Positions 7,124 to 13,560 of a stretch of DNA of 15,953 bases are shown here, in pieces. The DNA is taken from assembly GCA_019309815.1 (NCBI GenBank), contig JAFDFO010000032.1, positions 1 to 15,953 of the forward strand, in the 5' to 3' direction. Within the stretch, counting starts at the first letter, position 1, and each line of letters begins with the position of its first letter. The position numbers and the translations under genes were made by a program. Source of the stretch: Deltaproteobacteria bacterium. Lineage in GTDB: Bacteria; Desulfobacterota; Desulfobacteria; Desulfobacterales; C00003060. The notes under the pieces are model-generated. The model did no database searches. It saw only the letters and a list, made by a program, of their open reading frames with translations, and had not been told where the DNA came from.

Positions 7124-8112
7124 TGAGGAGAAAATTTGTTTCAAGCAAGCTTCTGAAAGTCTTCATTGTGCTGGTAAGCGTGGTCCTGGGGATGGTGACA
7201 GTTCACGCCGAGGTCGTAGATCGTGTAGTGGCTGTCGTCAATAGTGATTGCATTGCCCTGTCGGAACTGAATGAAAGGGTCTATCCCTACCTGCGAAAAC
7301 TCCGCGAGGCCAACTATCCTCCTGAGGCGGAACGTGAGATGGTTTTCAAGCTTCGTATGGATGTCCTGAACAGGATGATCGAAGAGAAGTTGACCAGCCA
7401 GGAGGCCGAGAAATTGGAGGTCATAATTAGTGACACTGAGGTAGATGCACAGATAGAACGGATCAAGAGCCAACATTTTATCACAGACGAGGAACTCAGG
7501 AAGTCGCTTGCAGGTGAGGGTTTAACCCTGGAGGAATATCGAGAACGGCTCAGAGCACAAATCCTTCAGGCGACGCTGGTCAATATCGAGGTCAAGTCTA
7601 AGATTGCCATCACCGACAAAGACATTCGAGAATATTATGAAGAGAATAAAGGTTACTATGAAGAAATCAAGAAATACCACCTGCGCACGATTCTCATCAA
7701 GGCCCCGTTTTCGGCCAGTTCTGATGATAAGGAAACAGCACGGGCAATGATGGAATCCATTGTGAGGGCGTTACACTCTGGGGCGCCTTTTGACGAGCTT
7801 GCCAGGAAGTATTCAGAGGACTCCTCTGCCGCAGCAGGTGGAGATCTCGGCCAATTCAGCCTGGATGACCTCTCGGTTCAAGTACAGGAAGCGCTTCGCA
7901 CTATGTCAAAAGGTGAAGTCAGCCGTATCTTGGAGACACCTGATGGGTATCGGATTCTCATGGTGCAAGACATTGAGAAGAAACCGGGAAAGAGTATGGA
8001 GGAGGCCACGACTGAAATACAAGAAAAGCTTTACCAGAGGGTCGTGGAAGAAGAATACGAGGCGTGGCTCAAGGCTCTCAGGGAGCGGTCGTATGTGAAG
8101 ATCAGCATGTGA
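7120..8112 (+). CDS. surA: SurA-like periplasmic peptidyl-prolyl isomerase/chaperone
   Basis: From ATG 7120 the protein has 330 residues. A frame open further upstream is ignored because this ATG overlaps the previous stop codon and has GGAG (7111-7114) five bases before it. A signal peptide covers residues 1-30, with a cut after the Ala of VHA. The mature N-terminus EVVDRVVAVVNSDCIALSEL matches the SurA_N start. Residues about 75-160 are the helical chaperone region and about 186-287 a single parvulin domain. Escherichia coli SurA has two parvulin domains, so this is a shorter single-domain form. By family knowledge it escorts outer-membrane proteins through the periplasm. It forms a tight pair with the upstream lipoprotein PPIase; paralogy by duplication is plausible. 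The symbol is a family-level assignment. Confidence 0.87.
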   Translation: MMRRKFVSSKLLKVFIVLVSVVLGMVTVHAEVVDRVVAVVNSDCIALSELNERVYPYLRKLREANYPPEAEREMVFKLRMDVLNRMIEEKLTSQEAEKLEVIISDTEVDAQIERIKSQHFITDEELRKSLAGEGLTLEEYRERLRAQILQATLVNIEVKSKIAITDKDIREYYEENKGYYEEIKKYHLRTILIKAPFSASSDDKETARAMMESIVRALHSGAPFDELARKYSEDSSAAAGGDLGQFSLDDLSVQVQEALRTMSKGEVSRILETPDGYRILMVQDIEKKPGKSMEEATTEIQEKLYQRVVEEEYEAWLKALRERSYVKISM

Positions 8113-8418
8113 ACTTGGTCATTAGTCACTAGTCATTGGCTGAACCGAATGCGGAGTGCGGAATTCAGAATGCGGAATGAAAGAAATACAGAAAACCGCA
8201 CTCGATCTGTCGAGAATCAAAACTCAAAGACCAATGATCCAGCGACGAGCCCCAGACACCAGGGACAAATGACCTTATGAGAAGTCAGCAAGAACACGGC
8301 ACGGGAAAAAGCTTCAGCGGCAGGGCGCGCACCTCTTTTCAAGCCAACAGGTGTGGCGCAATGCGGTTGTTCGTCTGTTCTGTCTAATTCCGCATTCCGC
8401 ACTCCGAATTGGTTCATT
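8113..8418. repeat. surA-asnS gap with inverted GCGGAAT-type arms
   Basis: This gap holds no gene. Its left arm (8141-8178) and right arm (8387-8416) are imperfect inverse copies built from TGAACC, CGGAGTGCGGAAT and GCGGAAT units. The left arm carries several extra bases in the middle. The arms enclose about 208 bp. Just before the left arm is a short direct repeat of the form GTCAYTAGTCAYTRG (8119-8138). The right arm ends two bases before the asnS start codon, where a ribosome binding site would normally be. Confidence 0.65.
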
Positions 8419-9714
8419 ATGTCATCCGTTTCTATCTCTGCCATTGGACAGTACGACGGTCAAGACGTCACCATTTATGGGTGGATGACCCACAAACGCT
8501 CCAGTGGTCGCATATCTTTTCTTATGCTCCGGGACGGTACGGGCTCAATTCAGGCTACCTGCGTTCAGGGTGAGACTGATCAGCATGCCGTGGATCTGTA
8601 CCCGAAGCTAACTCAAGAATCCTCATTGGCCGTCACAGGAACGGTTCGCCGTGACGAGCGGGCCCCGGGGGGATACGAACTCCTGGTATCGAGGATTGAG
8701 GTCCTTCAGCTCGCCGAGACCTATCCTATTTCCCCAAAGGAACACGGTGTGGGATTCTTGATGGATCATCGCCACCTGTGGATCCGGTCTCCCCGGCAAC
8801 AGGCTATCCTGCGTATTCGCCACACCGTGATCAATGCAGCACGCAGGTTCTTTGACGATGAGGGGTTCACGCTGCTGGATGCCCCGATCCTAACCCCTTC
8901 GTCCTGCGAGGGGACTACGACCCTTTTCGAAACAGACTACTTTGGGGACAGGAAGGCCTTTCTGTCGCAGAGCGGGCAACTCTACATGGAGGCCGGTGCT
9001 ATGGCCCTTGGCAAGGTCTACTGCTGCGGGCCTACTTTTCGGGCTGAGAAATCAAAGACACGGCGGCACCTGACCGAGTTTTGGATGATAGAGCCTGAGG
9101 TTGCATTTGCTGATCTCGACATCATCATGAAACTTGCAGAAGGTTTGGTTGTGGCTGTCATCAAAGAGGTTCTGAAGACCAGAGAACCGGAACTGTACCA
9201 GCTGGAGCGCGACGTCGCCAAGCTTGAGAAGGTCGAGTCCCCATTTCCTGTTATCAGTTATGATGAGGCGATGAAGATCTTAGAAGATGCCGGGGAACCT
9301 TTGTCATGGGGTGAAGATTTCGGCGCCGGTCAGGAAACGATCATCTCAAATCATTTTGACAAGCCTGTGTTGATTCACCGGTATCCTGCTGAGATCAAGG
9401 CGTTTTATATGAAAAACGATCCAGACCGCAGTGAGGTGGCCCTCTGCGTTGACATGCTTGCTCCCGAAGGCTACGGGGAGATCATTGGCGGGGGCCAGCG
9501 TGAGGATGATCCAACAATTCTGAAGGAGAAGATCGATGAAGCCGAACTCCCGGCTGAGGCCTTTGCATGGTATTTGGATGTAAGACGCTACGGAAGCGTT
9601 CCACACGCGGGCTTTGGGTTAGGCATTGAGCGAACCGTGGGCTGGATATGCGGCCTTGAGCATGTTCGTGAGTCGATTCCGTTCCCTCGCCTCATGGACA
9701 GACTCTATCCATGA
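8419..9714 (+). CDS. asnS: Asparaginyl-tRNA synthetase
   Basis: This class IIb synthetase joins asparagine to tRNA-Asn. I start it at ATG 8419 (431 residues). The frame is open back to an ATG at 8353, but those 22 extra codons fall in repeat sequence and do not look like the family. Residues about 14-95 are the OB-fold anticodon-binding domain. The catalytic core follows with motif 2 (FRAE 207-210 to the TRRHLTEF stretch) and motif 3 GFGLGIER (398-405). The C-terminal HVRESIPFPR supports AsnRS over AspRS, because it is close to the bacterial AsnRS RDVIPFPR pattern. No Shine-Dalgarno sequence is visible, and the start abuts a repeat arm. A direct AsnRS suggests that tRNA-Asn can be charged without transamidation, although both routes can coexist. 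Confidence 0.92.
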   Translation: MSSVSISAIGQYDGQDVTIYGWMTHKRSSGRISFLMLRDGTGSIQATCVQGETDQHAVDLYPKLTQESSLAVTGTVRRDERAPGGYELLVSRIEVLQLAETYPISPKEHGVGFLMDHRHLWIRSPRQQAILRIRHTVINAARRFFDDEGFTLLDAPILTPSSCEGTTTLFETDYFGDRKAFLSQSGQLYMEAGAMALGKVYCCGPTFRAEKSKTRRHLTEFWMIEPEVAFADLDIIMKLAEGLVVAVIKEVLKTREPELYQLERDVAKLEKVESPFPVISYDEAMKILEDAGEPLSWGEDFGAGQETIISNHFDKPVLIHRYPAEIKAFYMKNDPDRSEVALCVDMLAPEGYGEIIGGGQREDDPTILKEKIDEAELPAEAFAWYLDVRRYGSVPHAGFGLGIERTVGWICGLEHVRESIPFPRLMDRLYP

Positions 9715-9725
9715 CGGGCAATACA

Positions 9726-9883
9726 ATCACGAAAGCGCGAAAAGGAAAAGAAAGCACGAAAAAAATATAGAAAATAGAATCGTCGAAAAAGTGTTTATCT
9801 CAGGGCTTGCATTTTGCGGAGCCGGAACGGATTCTGAGACTAAAAGCTTTCGTGTTTTTTCTTCTCTTTTGTGTTTTCGTGAT
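9726..9883. repeat. CACGAAAG foldback repeat, copy B
   Basis: It starts with ATCACGAAAG (9726-9735), followed by the degenerate units CGCGAAAA and GCACGAAAA. The right side has CTTTCGTG (9847-9854) and ends with TTTTCGTGAT (9874-9883), the inverse of the left end. The 5' flank AATACA is shared with copy A. It lies 11 bp after the asnS stop codon. The unrelated-looking centre, about 80 bp long, has no gene. Confidence 0.75.
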
Positions 9884-10023
9884 AGGTCTTTTCCCCTCCA
9901 CTTCCAACCCCTCGAGATCCTGAAATACCTTGACCGCCGGGGCGCTACAGGGTAAAGACTTCAATTTGTATGCTTTTTTAGGAGAAAATGATCAATTAGA
10001 GTTGGATACGATGTACTAGAACA
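9884..10023. promoter_or_regulatory. mgtE leader with an in-frame start-stop mini-ORF
   Basis: AGGAG (9980-9984) is followed three bases later by ATG ATC AAT TAG (9988-9999), a complete three-codon reading frame. It is in the same frame as mgtE, whose ATG is 24 bp after this stop. A second ATG-TAC-TAG lies at 10011-10019 in another frame. The mgtE start itself has no Shine-Dalgarno sequence, so reinitiation after the mini-ORF is a possible way of translating it. A weak promoter candidate (TTGACC 9930-9935, 17 bp, TAAAGA 9953-9958) lies upstream. I looked for the M-box Mg2+ riboswitch and did not recognise its conserved segments. Confidence 0.4.
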
Positions 10024-11382
10024 ATGAATATAACCGTCGATCGCACAAGAATCCTCCTGGACACCATCAAGAGACTCCTCAGAAGAGGTGCGTCTGCCCA
10101 CCTGCACAAGATCATCAACAAGACCCACGCTGCGGACCTGGCCGTTGTCTTCCGGTTCCTGACACTCAGAGAGCAGGAAGCGATCTTTAACCTCGTGGAC
10201 GATGTCGAACATGAGGCCATGCTCTTCAGTGAGCTGGAAGAAGAGATCCTCATAAAGCTGATTGAAGACATGCCGGCTGAGAAGATCGCCGGGATCCTGG
10301 AGCAGGTGCCCAAAGATGATGTGGCTGACCTGCTCGGAAAGCTCTCTGATGAAAGGTCCAAAACCCTCCTCGATCTCATGGCCAGGGAAGAGTCCGAAGG
10401 GGTAGAAGGGCTGCTCCGTTATGATGAAGAGACCGCTGGCGGCATCATGCTGCCAGACTTCATTGCCCTGAAAGAAGACACCACGGCAACAGAAGCCATA
10501 GAGGCCTTACAGAGAGACTATGCAGATATTGAGATGCCGTTCTATCTGTACGTGGTTGACGATCATGGCCATCTTGTGGGGGTCATCTCCCTGCGGCAGC
10601 TTGTTGTCGTCACACCGCATACACAACTTAAGGCAATCATGGCTACTGACGTGGTGAGTGTTCAGACCGAGACAGACCAGGAAGAAGTCGCCAGAATCGT
10701 GGCACGCTACAATGTCCTGGCCGTGCCAGTAGTAGATGAAAACAATAGACCGGTCGGTATCGTCACCGTGGACGATGTCGTCGACATCATCCGAGAGGAG
10801 GCCACAGAAGATATTCTCAAGATGGCTGGTGCGGGCGAGGATCTTGTGGAATCCCAGTCCATTTTCAGAAGCACTCGGACCCGGCTCCCCTGGCTCCTGG
10901 CCAGCTGGATTGGCGGCATTGTCGCCTTCCTCATTATCGGACATTTTGAGAGTAGTCTTAACAAACTTGTCTACCTTGCCGCTTTTATACCGATCATCAT
11001 GGGTATGGGCGGGAACATTGGAACCCAGTCTTCAACGATCGTTGTTCGCGGACTAGCCACGGGAACGATAAACACTAAACAAATATGGGAGGTCGTGTTC
11101 AAGGAGTTGGCAGTTGGCTTTTTCCTGGGCTTCTTTTACGGATTGCTCCTTGGACTTGTTACCCACTTCCGTTATGACTTATGGCTACTCGGCGTGACCG
11201 TCGGGCTCGCCGTGATGAGCTCCATGACCATTGCCGCGTTGGTGGGGTCTTTGGTCCCCATGGCCTTTGCCCGTATCAACATCGATCCAGCGGTTGCTAC
11301 CGGGCCCTTTGTCACCACATCCATCGATATCCTGAGTGTGTTCTTTTACTTCCAGATTGCAACGATATTGCTTCGCTTGTAG
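10024..11382 (+). CDS. mgtE: Magnesium channel/transporter MgtE
   Basis: MgtE forms a homodimeric Mg2+-selective channel in the inner membrane, gated by cytoplasmic Mg2+. The 452 residues have the standard layout. They are a helical MgtE N domain (about 15-135), two CBS domains (about 138-195 and 205-258), a plug-helix region rich in acidic residues, and five membrane segments (near 288-308, 316-335, 361-381, 387-415 and 432-450). The pore signature MGMGGNIGTQSS (326-337) is present. So is DPAVATGPFVTTSIDILS (421-438), in which Asp435 should correspond to the ion-coordinating acidic residue of the Thermus protein. The gene looks intact. It is followed after only five bases by recO, so the two are probably co-transcribed. 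Confidence 0.95.
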   Translation: MNITVDRTRILLDTIKRLLRRGASAHLHKIINKTHAADLAVVFRFLTLREQEAIFNLVDDVEHEAMLFSELEEEILIKLIEDMPAEKIAGILEQVPKDDVADLLGKLSDERSKTLLDLMAREESEGVEGLLRYDEETAGGIMLPDFIALKEDTTATEAIEALQRDYADIEMPFYLYVVDDHGHLVGVISLRQLVVVTPHTQLKAIMATDVVSVQTETDQEEVARIVARYNVLAVPVVDENNRPVGIVTVDDVVDIIREEATEDILKMAGAGEDLVESQSIFRSTRTRLPWLLASWIGGIVAFLIIGHFESSLNKLVYLAAFIPIIMGMGGNIGTQSSTIVVRGLATGTINTKQIWEVVFKELAVGFFLGFFYGLLLGLVTHFRYDLWLLGVTVGLAVMSSMTIAALVGSLVPMAFARINIDPAVATGPFVTTSIDILSVFFYFQIATILLRL

Positions 11383-11387
11383 CCCTC

Positions 11388-12164
11388 ATGCCGCACGTCT
11401 CTTCACCTGCCATTGTGCTTCGCGTTATTGAGCACGGAGACTATGACAAGATCGTAACTTGCTTTACCCTTAGGCGGGGCAAGGTGCCGCTCATAGCCAA
11501 GGGAGCAAAGAAGAGCATCAAGCGTTTTGCCGGTGTTTTGGAGCTTTTTTCGGTTTTGGACCTGGTGTGGAGCTTTGGCAGGGGCGGGAGACTGCCCGTT
11601 CTTCAAGAGGCCTCGGTCGTCAATCCTTTTGAGCAGATTCGAACCGATATCACCAAGACAGCCTATGCCAGTTACTGGTGCGAGTTGGTCTATGCGTGGA
11701 TGGAGCAAGGTCAGCGGCAGGCTTCTGTTTACGGGCTGCTTGAGTTCACACTCGACCAACTCGACCGTGGGGCCCTGCCAGAGCACATCCTTCATATTAC
11801 GTTTCAGCTTCGTTTCATGACGCTGAGTGGCTTCAGACCCGGGTTCGACCACTGCCATGCCTGCGGGAAGGCCCTCGAACAGTTCGGACACTCTTCTGTT
11901 TCATTCGATGTTAAACGTGGCGGAGTATTGTGCGAAGAATGTGCTTCTCAGGCAGCCGGTCCCTTCTCTCTCTCAAAAGGGACGATCAAGGTTCTCAACT
12001 GGGTTTCCAATGCCCCGCTGGAGAAAGTCCATCGACTTCGGTTTTCCAAACAGGCCGTGGAAGAGAGTCTTCAGATGCTCGAGGCCTTTGTGCCGTACTA
12101 TCTCGGAAAAGAGACAAAGAGTCTGAAATTCTTGAAGCAACTCAAGGCGAAATTGCCTCATTGA
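11388..12164 (+). CDS. recO: DNA repair protein RecO
   Basis: RecO anneals single strands and works with RecR (and RecF) to load RecA on SSB-coated gaps. The ATG at 11388 gives 258 residues, close to the usual ~240-260. The frame is open further upstream but only as an out-of-frame overlap with mgtE. Residues about 5-75 form the OB fold, beginning with the typical AIVLRVIEHGDYDKIVTCFT stretch. A central helical domain follows. A four-cysteine zinc site is visible as C156-x2-C159 and C182-x2-C185. No strong Shine-Dalgarno sequence is seen; the five-base gap after mgtE suggests translational coupling. Its pairing with a Mg2+ channel is probably positional rather than functional. Confidence 0.93.
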   Translation: MPHVSSPAIVLRVIEHGDYDKIVTCFTLRRGKVPLIAKGAKKSIKRFAGVLELFSVLDLVWSFGRGGRLPVLQEASVVNPFEQIRTDITKTAYASYWCELVYAWMEQGQRQASVYGLLEFTLDQLDRGALPEHILHITFQLRFMTLSGFRPGFDHCHACGKALEQFGHSSVSFDVKRGGVLCEECASQAAGPFSLSKGTIKVLNWVSNAPLEKVHRLRFSKQAVEESLQMLEAFVPYYLGKETKSLKFLKQLKAKLPH

Positions 12165-12489
12165 CCGCTTTACAAACCATGCATTTCAGTGTATCGAGGG
12201 CAATGAAAGTGCCTAGAGCCCGCCCTGGCGCTAAACACTCAGATTTACCTGCTAAGTACACAGGTGCTACCTGCTCGGCTTAGCCCACTATGACACCGAG
12301 CCAGGTCTGGGCCAGGGTGAGCTAAAATGCCTAAAGTGCCTAAAATTTGAAAGAGGGCATTAATCTCTCAATAGCTTTTGGTTCCGGATCGAAGGCATGT
12401 GTCTCTCTGGTCCCACTATTCCCCTTCCTGTTTTATAGGCTTTCGCTTATTTCAGGCGCTTTAGTTCACTCTTCATTGGGGATAACAAC
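12165..12489. repeat. recO-glyQ gap with inverted CTAAA/GCCT arms and a nested hairpin
   Basis: No gene is seen. An imperfect inverted repeat joins 12317-12345 (GTGAGCTAAAATGCCT and so on) to 12437-12469. Written inverted, the right arm begins GTGAACTAAAGCGCCT. A further partial direct copy, AAAGTGCCTA, lies at 12206-12215. A separate nested hairpin at 12251-12284 pairs GCTAAG with CTTAGC and, inside, CAGGT with ACCTG around a 3-nt loop. GGGGA at 12478-12482 can serve as the glyQ ribosome binding site. I looked for a T-box (the AGGGTGGNACCGCG core) and did not find one. Confidence 0.55.
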
Positions 12490-13401
12490 ATGATGACTTT
12501 TCAAAAACTCATCTTGGCTCTGGAAAACTTCTGGGCACGGCGTGGGTGCATCCTGCAGCAACCCTATGACATCGAAGTTGGGGCAGGCACGTTTAATCCA
12601 GCCACACTGCTGAGGGTCCTTGGTCCTGAGCCCTGGAACGTGGCGTACGTAGAGCCCTCTCGTCGTCCTACGGATGGCCGTTACGGCGAGAATCCCAATC
12701 GCCTACAGCACTACTACCAGTATCAGGTGATCCTGAAGCCCTCTCCAATCGACGTCCAGGAGGTATATCTCAAAAGCCTCAAAGCCCTGGGAATTGACCC
12801 CCTGGCCCACGACATTAGGTTTGTGGAGGACGACTGGGAGTCACCCACTCTCGGGGCATCCGGCCTTGGGTGGGAAGTGTGGCTCGATGGGATGGAAATA
12901 ACCCAGTTTACCTACTTTCAACAGGCGGCAAGCATTGAACTTGATCCCATTTCAGTTGAACTCACCTATGGACTGGAAAGGATTGCCATGTATCTCCAGG
13001 GGGTGGACAACGTTTATGATCTGAAATGGAATGATGCCATCACGTACGGCGACGTGCACCATCGGGCCGAAGTGGAGCACTCGACCTACAACTTCGAATT
13101 GGCGGATGTCAAAATGCTGCTGAACCTCTTTGGCATATATGAGGCAGAATGCCAGCGAGTTATTGAGGCCTCGCTTGTCTTGCCGGCATATGAGTACTGC
13201 CTGAAGTGTTCCCACACCTTTAACCTGCTCGATGCCCGTGGTGCCATTAGTGTGACTGAGCGGACCGGCTATATTGGTCGTGTCAGGAACCTGGCTCGGG
13301 CTTGCGGCGAGGGCTTTCTTGAGCAGAGAAGAACCATGGGTTTTCCGCTGCTCAAGGCTAAGGATCAAATTCTTGGGCGGAGTCGACAACGACCGAGTTA
13401 A
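12490..13401 (+). CDS. glyQ: Glycyl-tRNA synthetase alpha subunit
   Basis: GlyQ is the catalytic-core subunit of the alpha2-beta2 glycyl-tRNA synthetase. It holds the class II active site for glycine activation. The 303 residues equal the Escherichia coli length. The N-terminal FQKLILALENFWARRGCILQ pattern (4-23) is characteristic. Motif 2 lies in the AYVEPSRRPTDGRYGENPNR stretch (52-71), and motif 3 is ELTYGLERIAMYLQ (157-170) with its conserved Gly-x-Glu-Arg. The C-terminal NLLDARGAISVTERTGYI segment (about 250-267) is also typical. A GGGGA box is seven bases before the ATG; a second ATG follows immediately. glyS lies 159 bp downstream on the same strand, so the two form a likely transcription unit. 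Confidence 0.96.
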   Translation: MMTFQKLILALENFWARRGCILQQPYDIEVGAGTFNPATLLRVLGPEPWNVAYVEPSRRPTDGRYGENPNRLQHYYQYQVILKPSPIDVQEVYLKSLKALGIDPLAHDIRFVEDDWESPTLGASGLGWEVWLDGMEITQFTYFQQAASIELDPISVELTYGLERIAMYLQGVDNVYDLKWNDAITYGDVHHRAEVEHSTYNFELADVKMLLNLFGIYEAECQRVIEASLVLPAYEYCLKCSHTFNLLDARGAISVTERTGYIGRVRNLARACGEGFLEQRRTMGFPLLKAKDQILGRSRQRPS

Positions 13402-13560
13402 TAAGGGGGGAGCTGCGCTTCGGGAAGAGAACCGCTTCACTTCGGCCCCCAACCCGCCTGCCACTGCGAGGCACGAGCGGGCAGGTCGGGGAAACCGGGC
13501 ATTATGGATCAACCAGCAACGGACAACAGCCAACGGATAACCAATAACGAATAATAAATC
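13402..13560. repeat. glyQ-glyS gap: hairpin and degenerate AAC-rich tandem repeat
   Basis: The first part has a hairpin at 13453-13490 pairing CCCG and CCTGCC with GGCAGG and CGGG, with a single bulged T and no T-run. The last 50 bases before glyS (about 13509-13559) are a degenerate run of units like CAGCAACGGACAA, CAGCCAACGGATAAC and CAATAACGAATAA. As a result glyS has no recognisable Shine-Dalgarno sequence. The run looks like a dispersed low-complexity repeat rather than a regulatory site. Confidence 0.5.

Noticed and set aside
8353..8418. 22-codon N-terminal extension of asnS
   Set aside because: Most of it is encoded by the GCGGAAT repeat arm and does not resemble AsnRS; the ATG at 8419 gives a normal N-terminus.
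9884..10023. M-box magnesium riboswitch upstream of mgtE
   Set aside because: Only ~140 bp is free of the repeat, and none of the conserved M-box segments is recognisable.
11181..11387. Upstream extension of recO into mgtE
   Set aside because: The extra 69 residues are the out-of-frame reading of mgtE; RecO homology begins at the ATG at 11388.
12165..12489. T-box riboswitch for glycyl-tRNA upstream of glyQ
   Set aside because: The conserved T-box core and a following terminator were not found; the structures present look like repeats.
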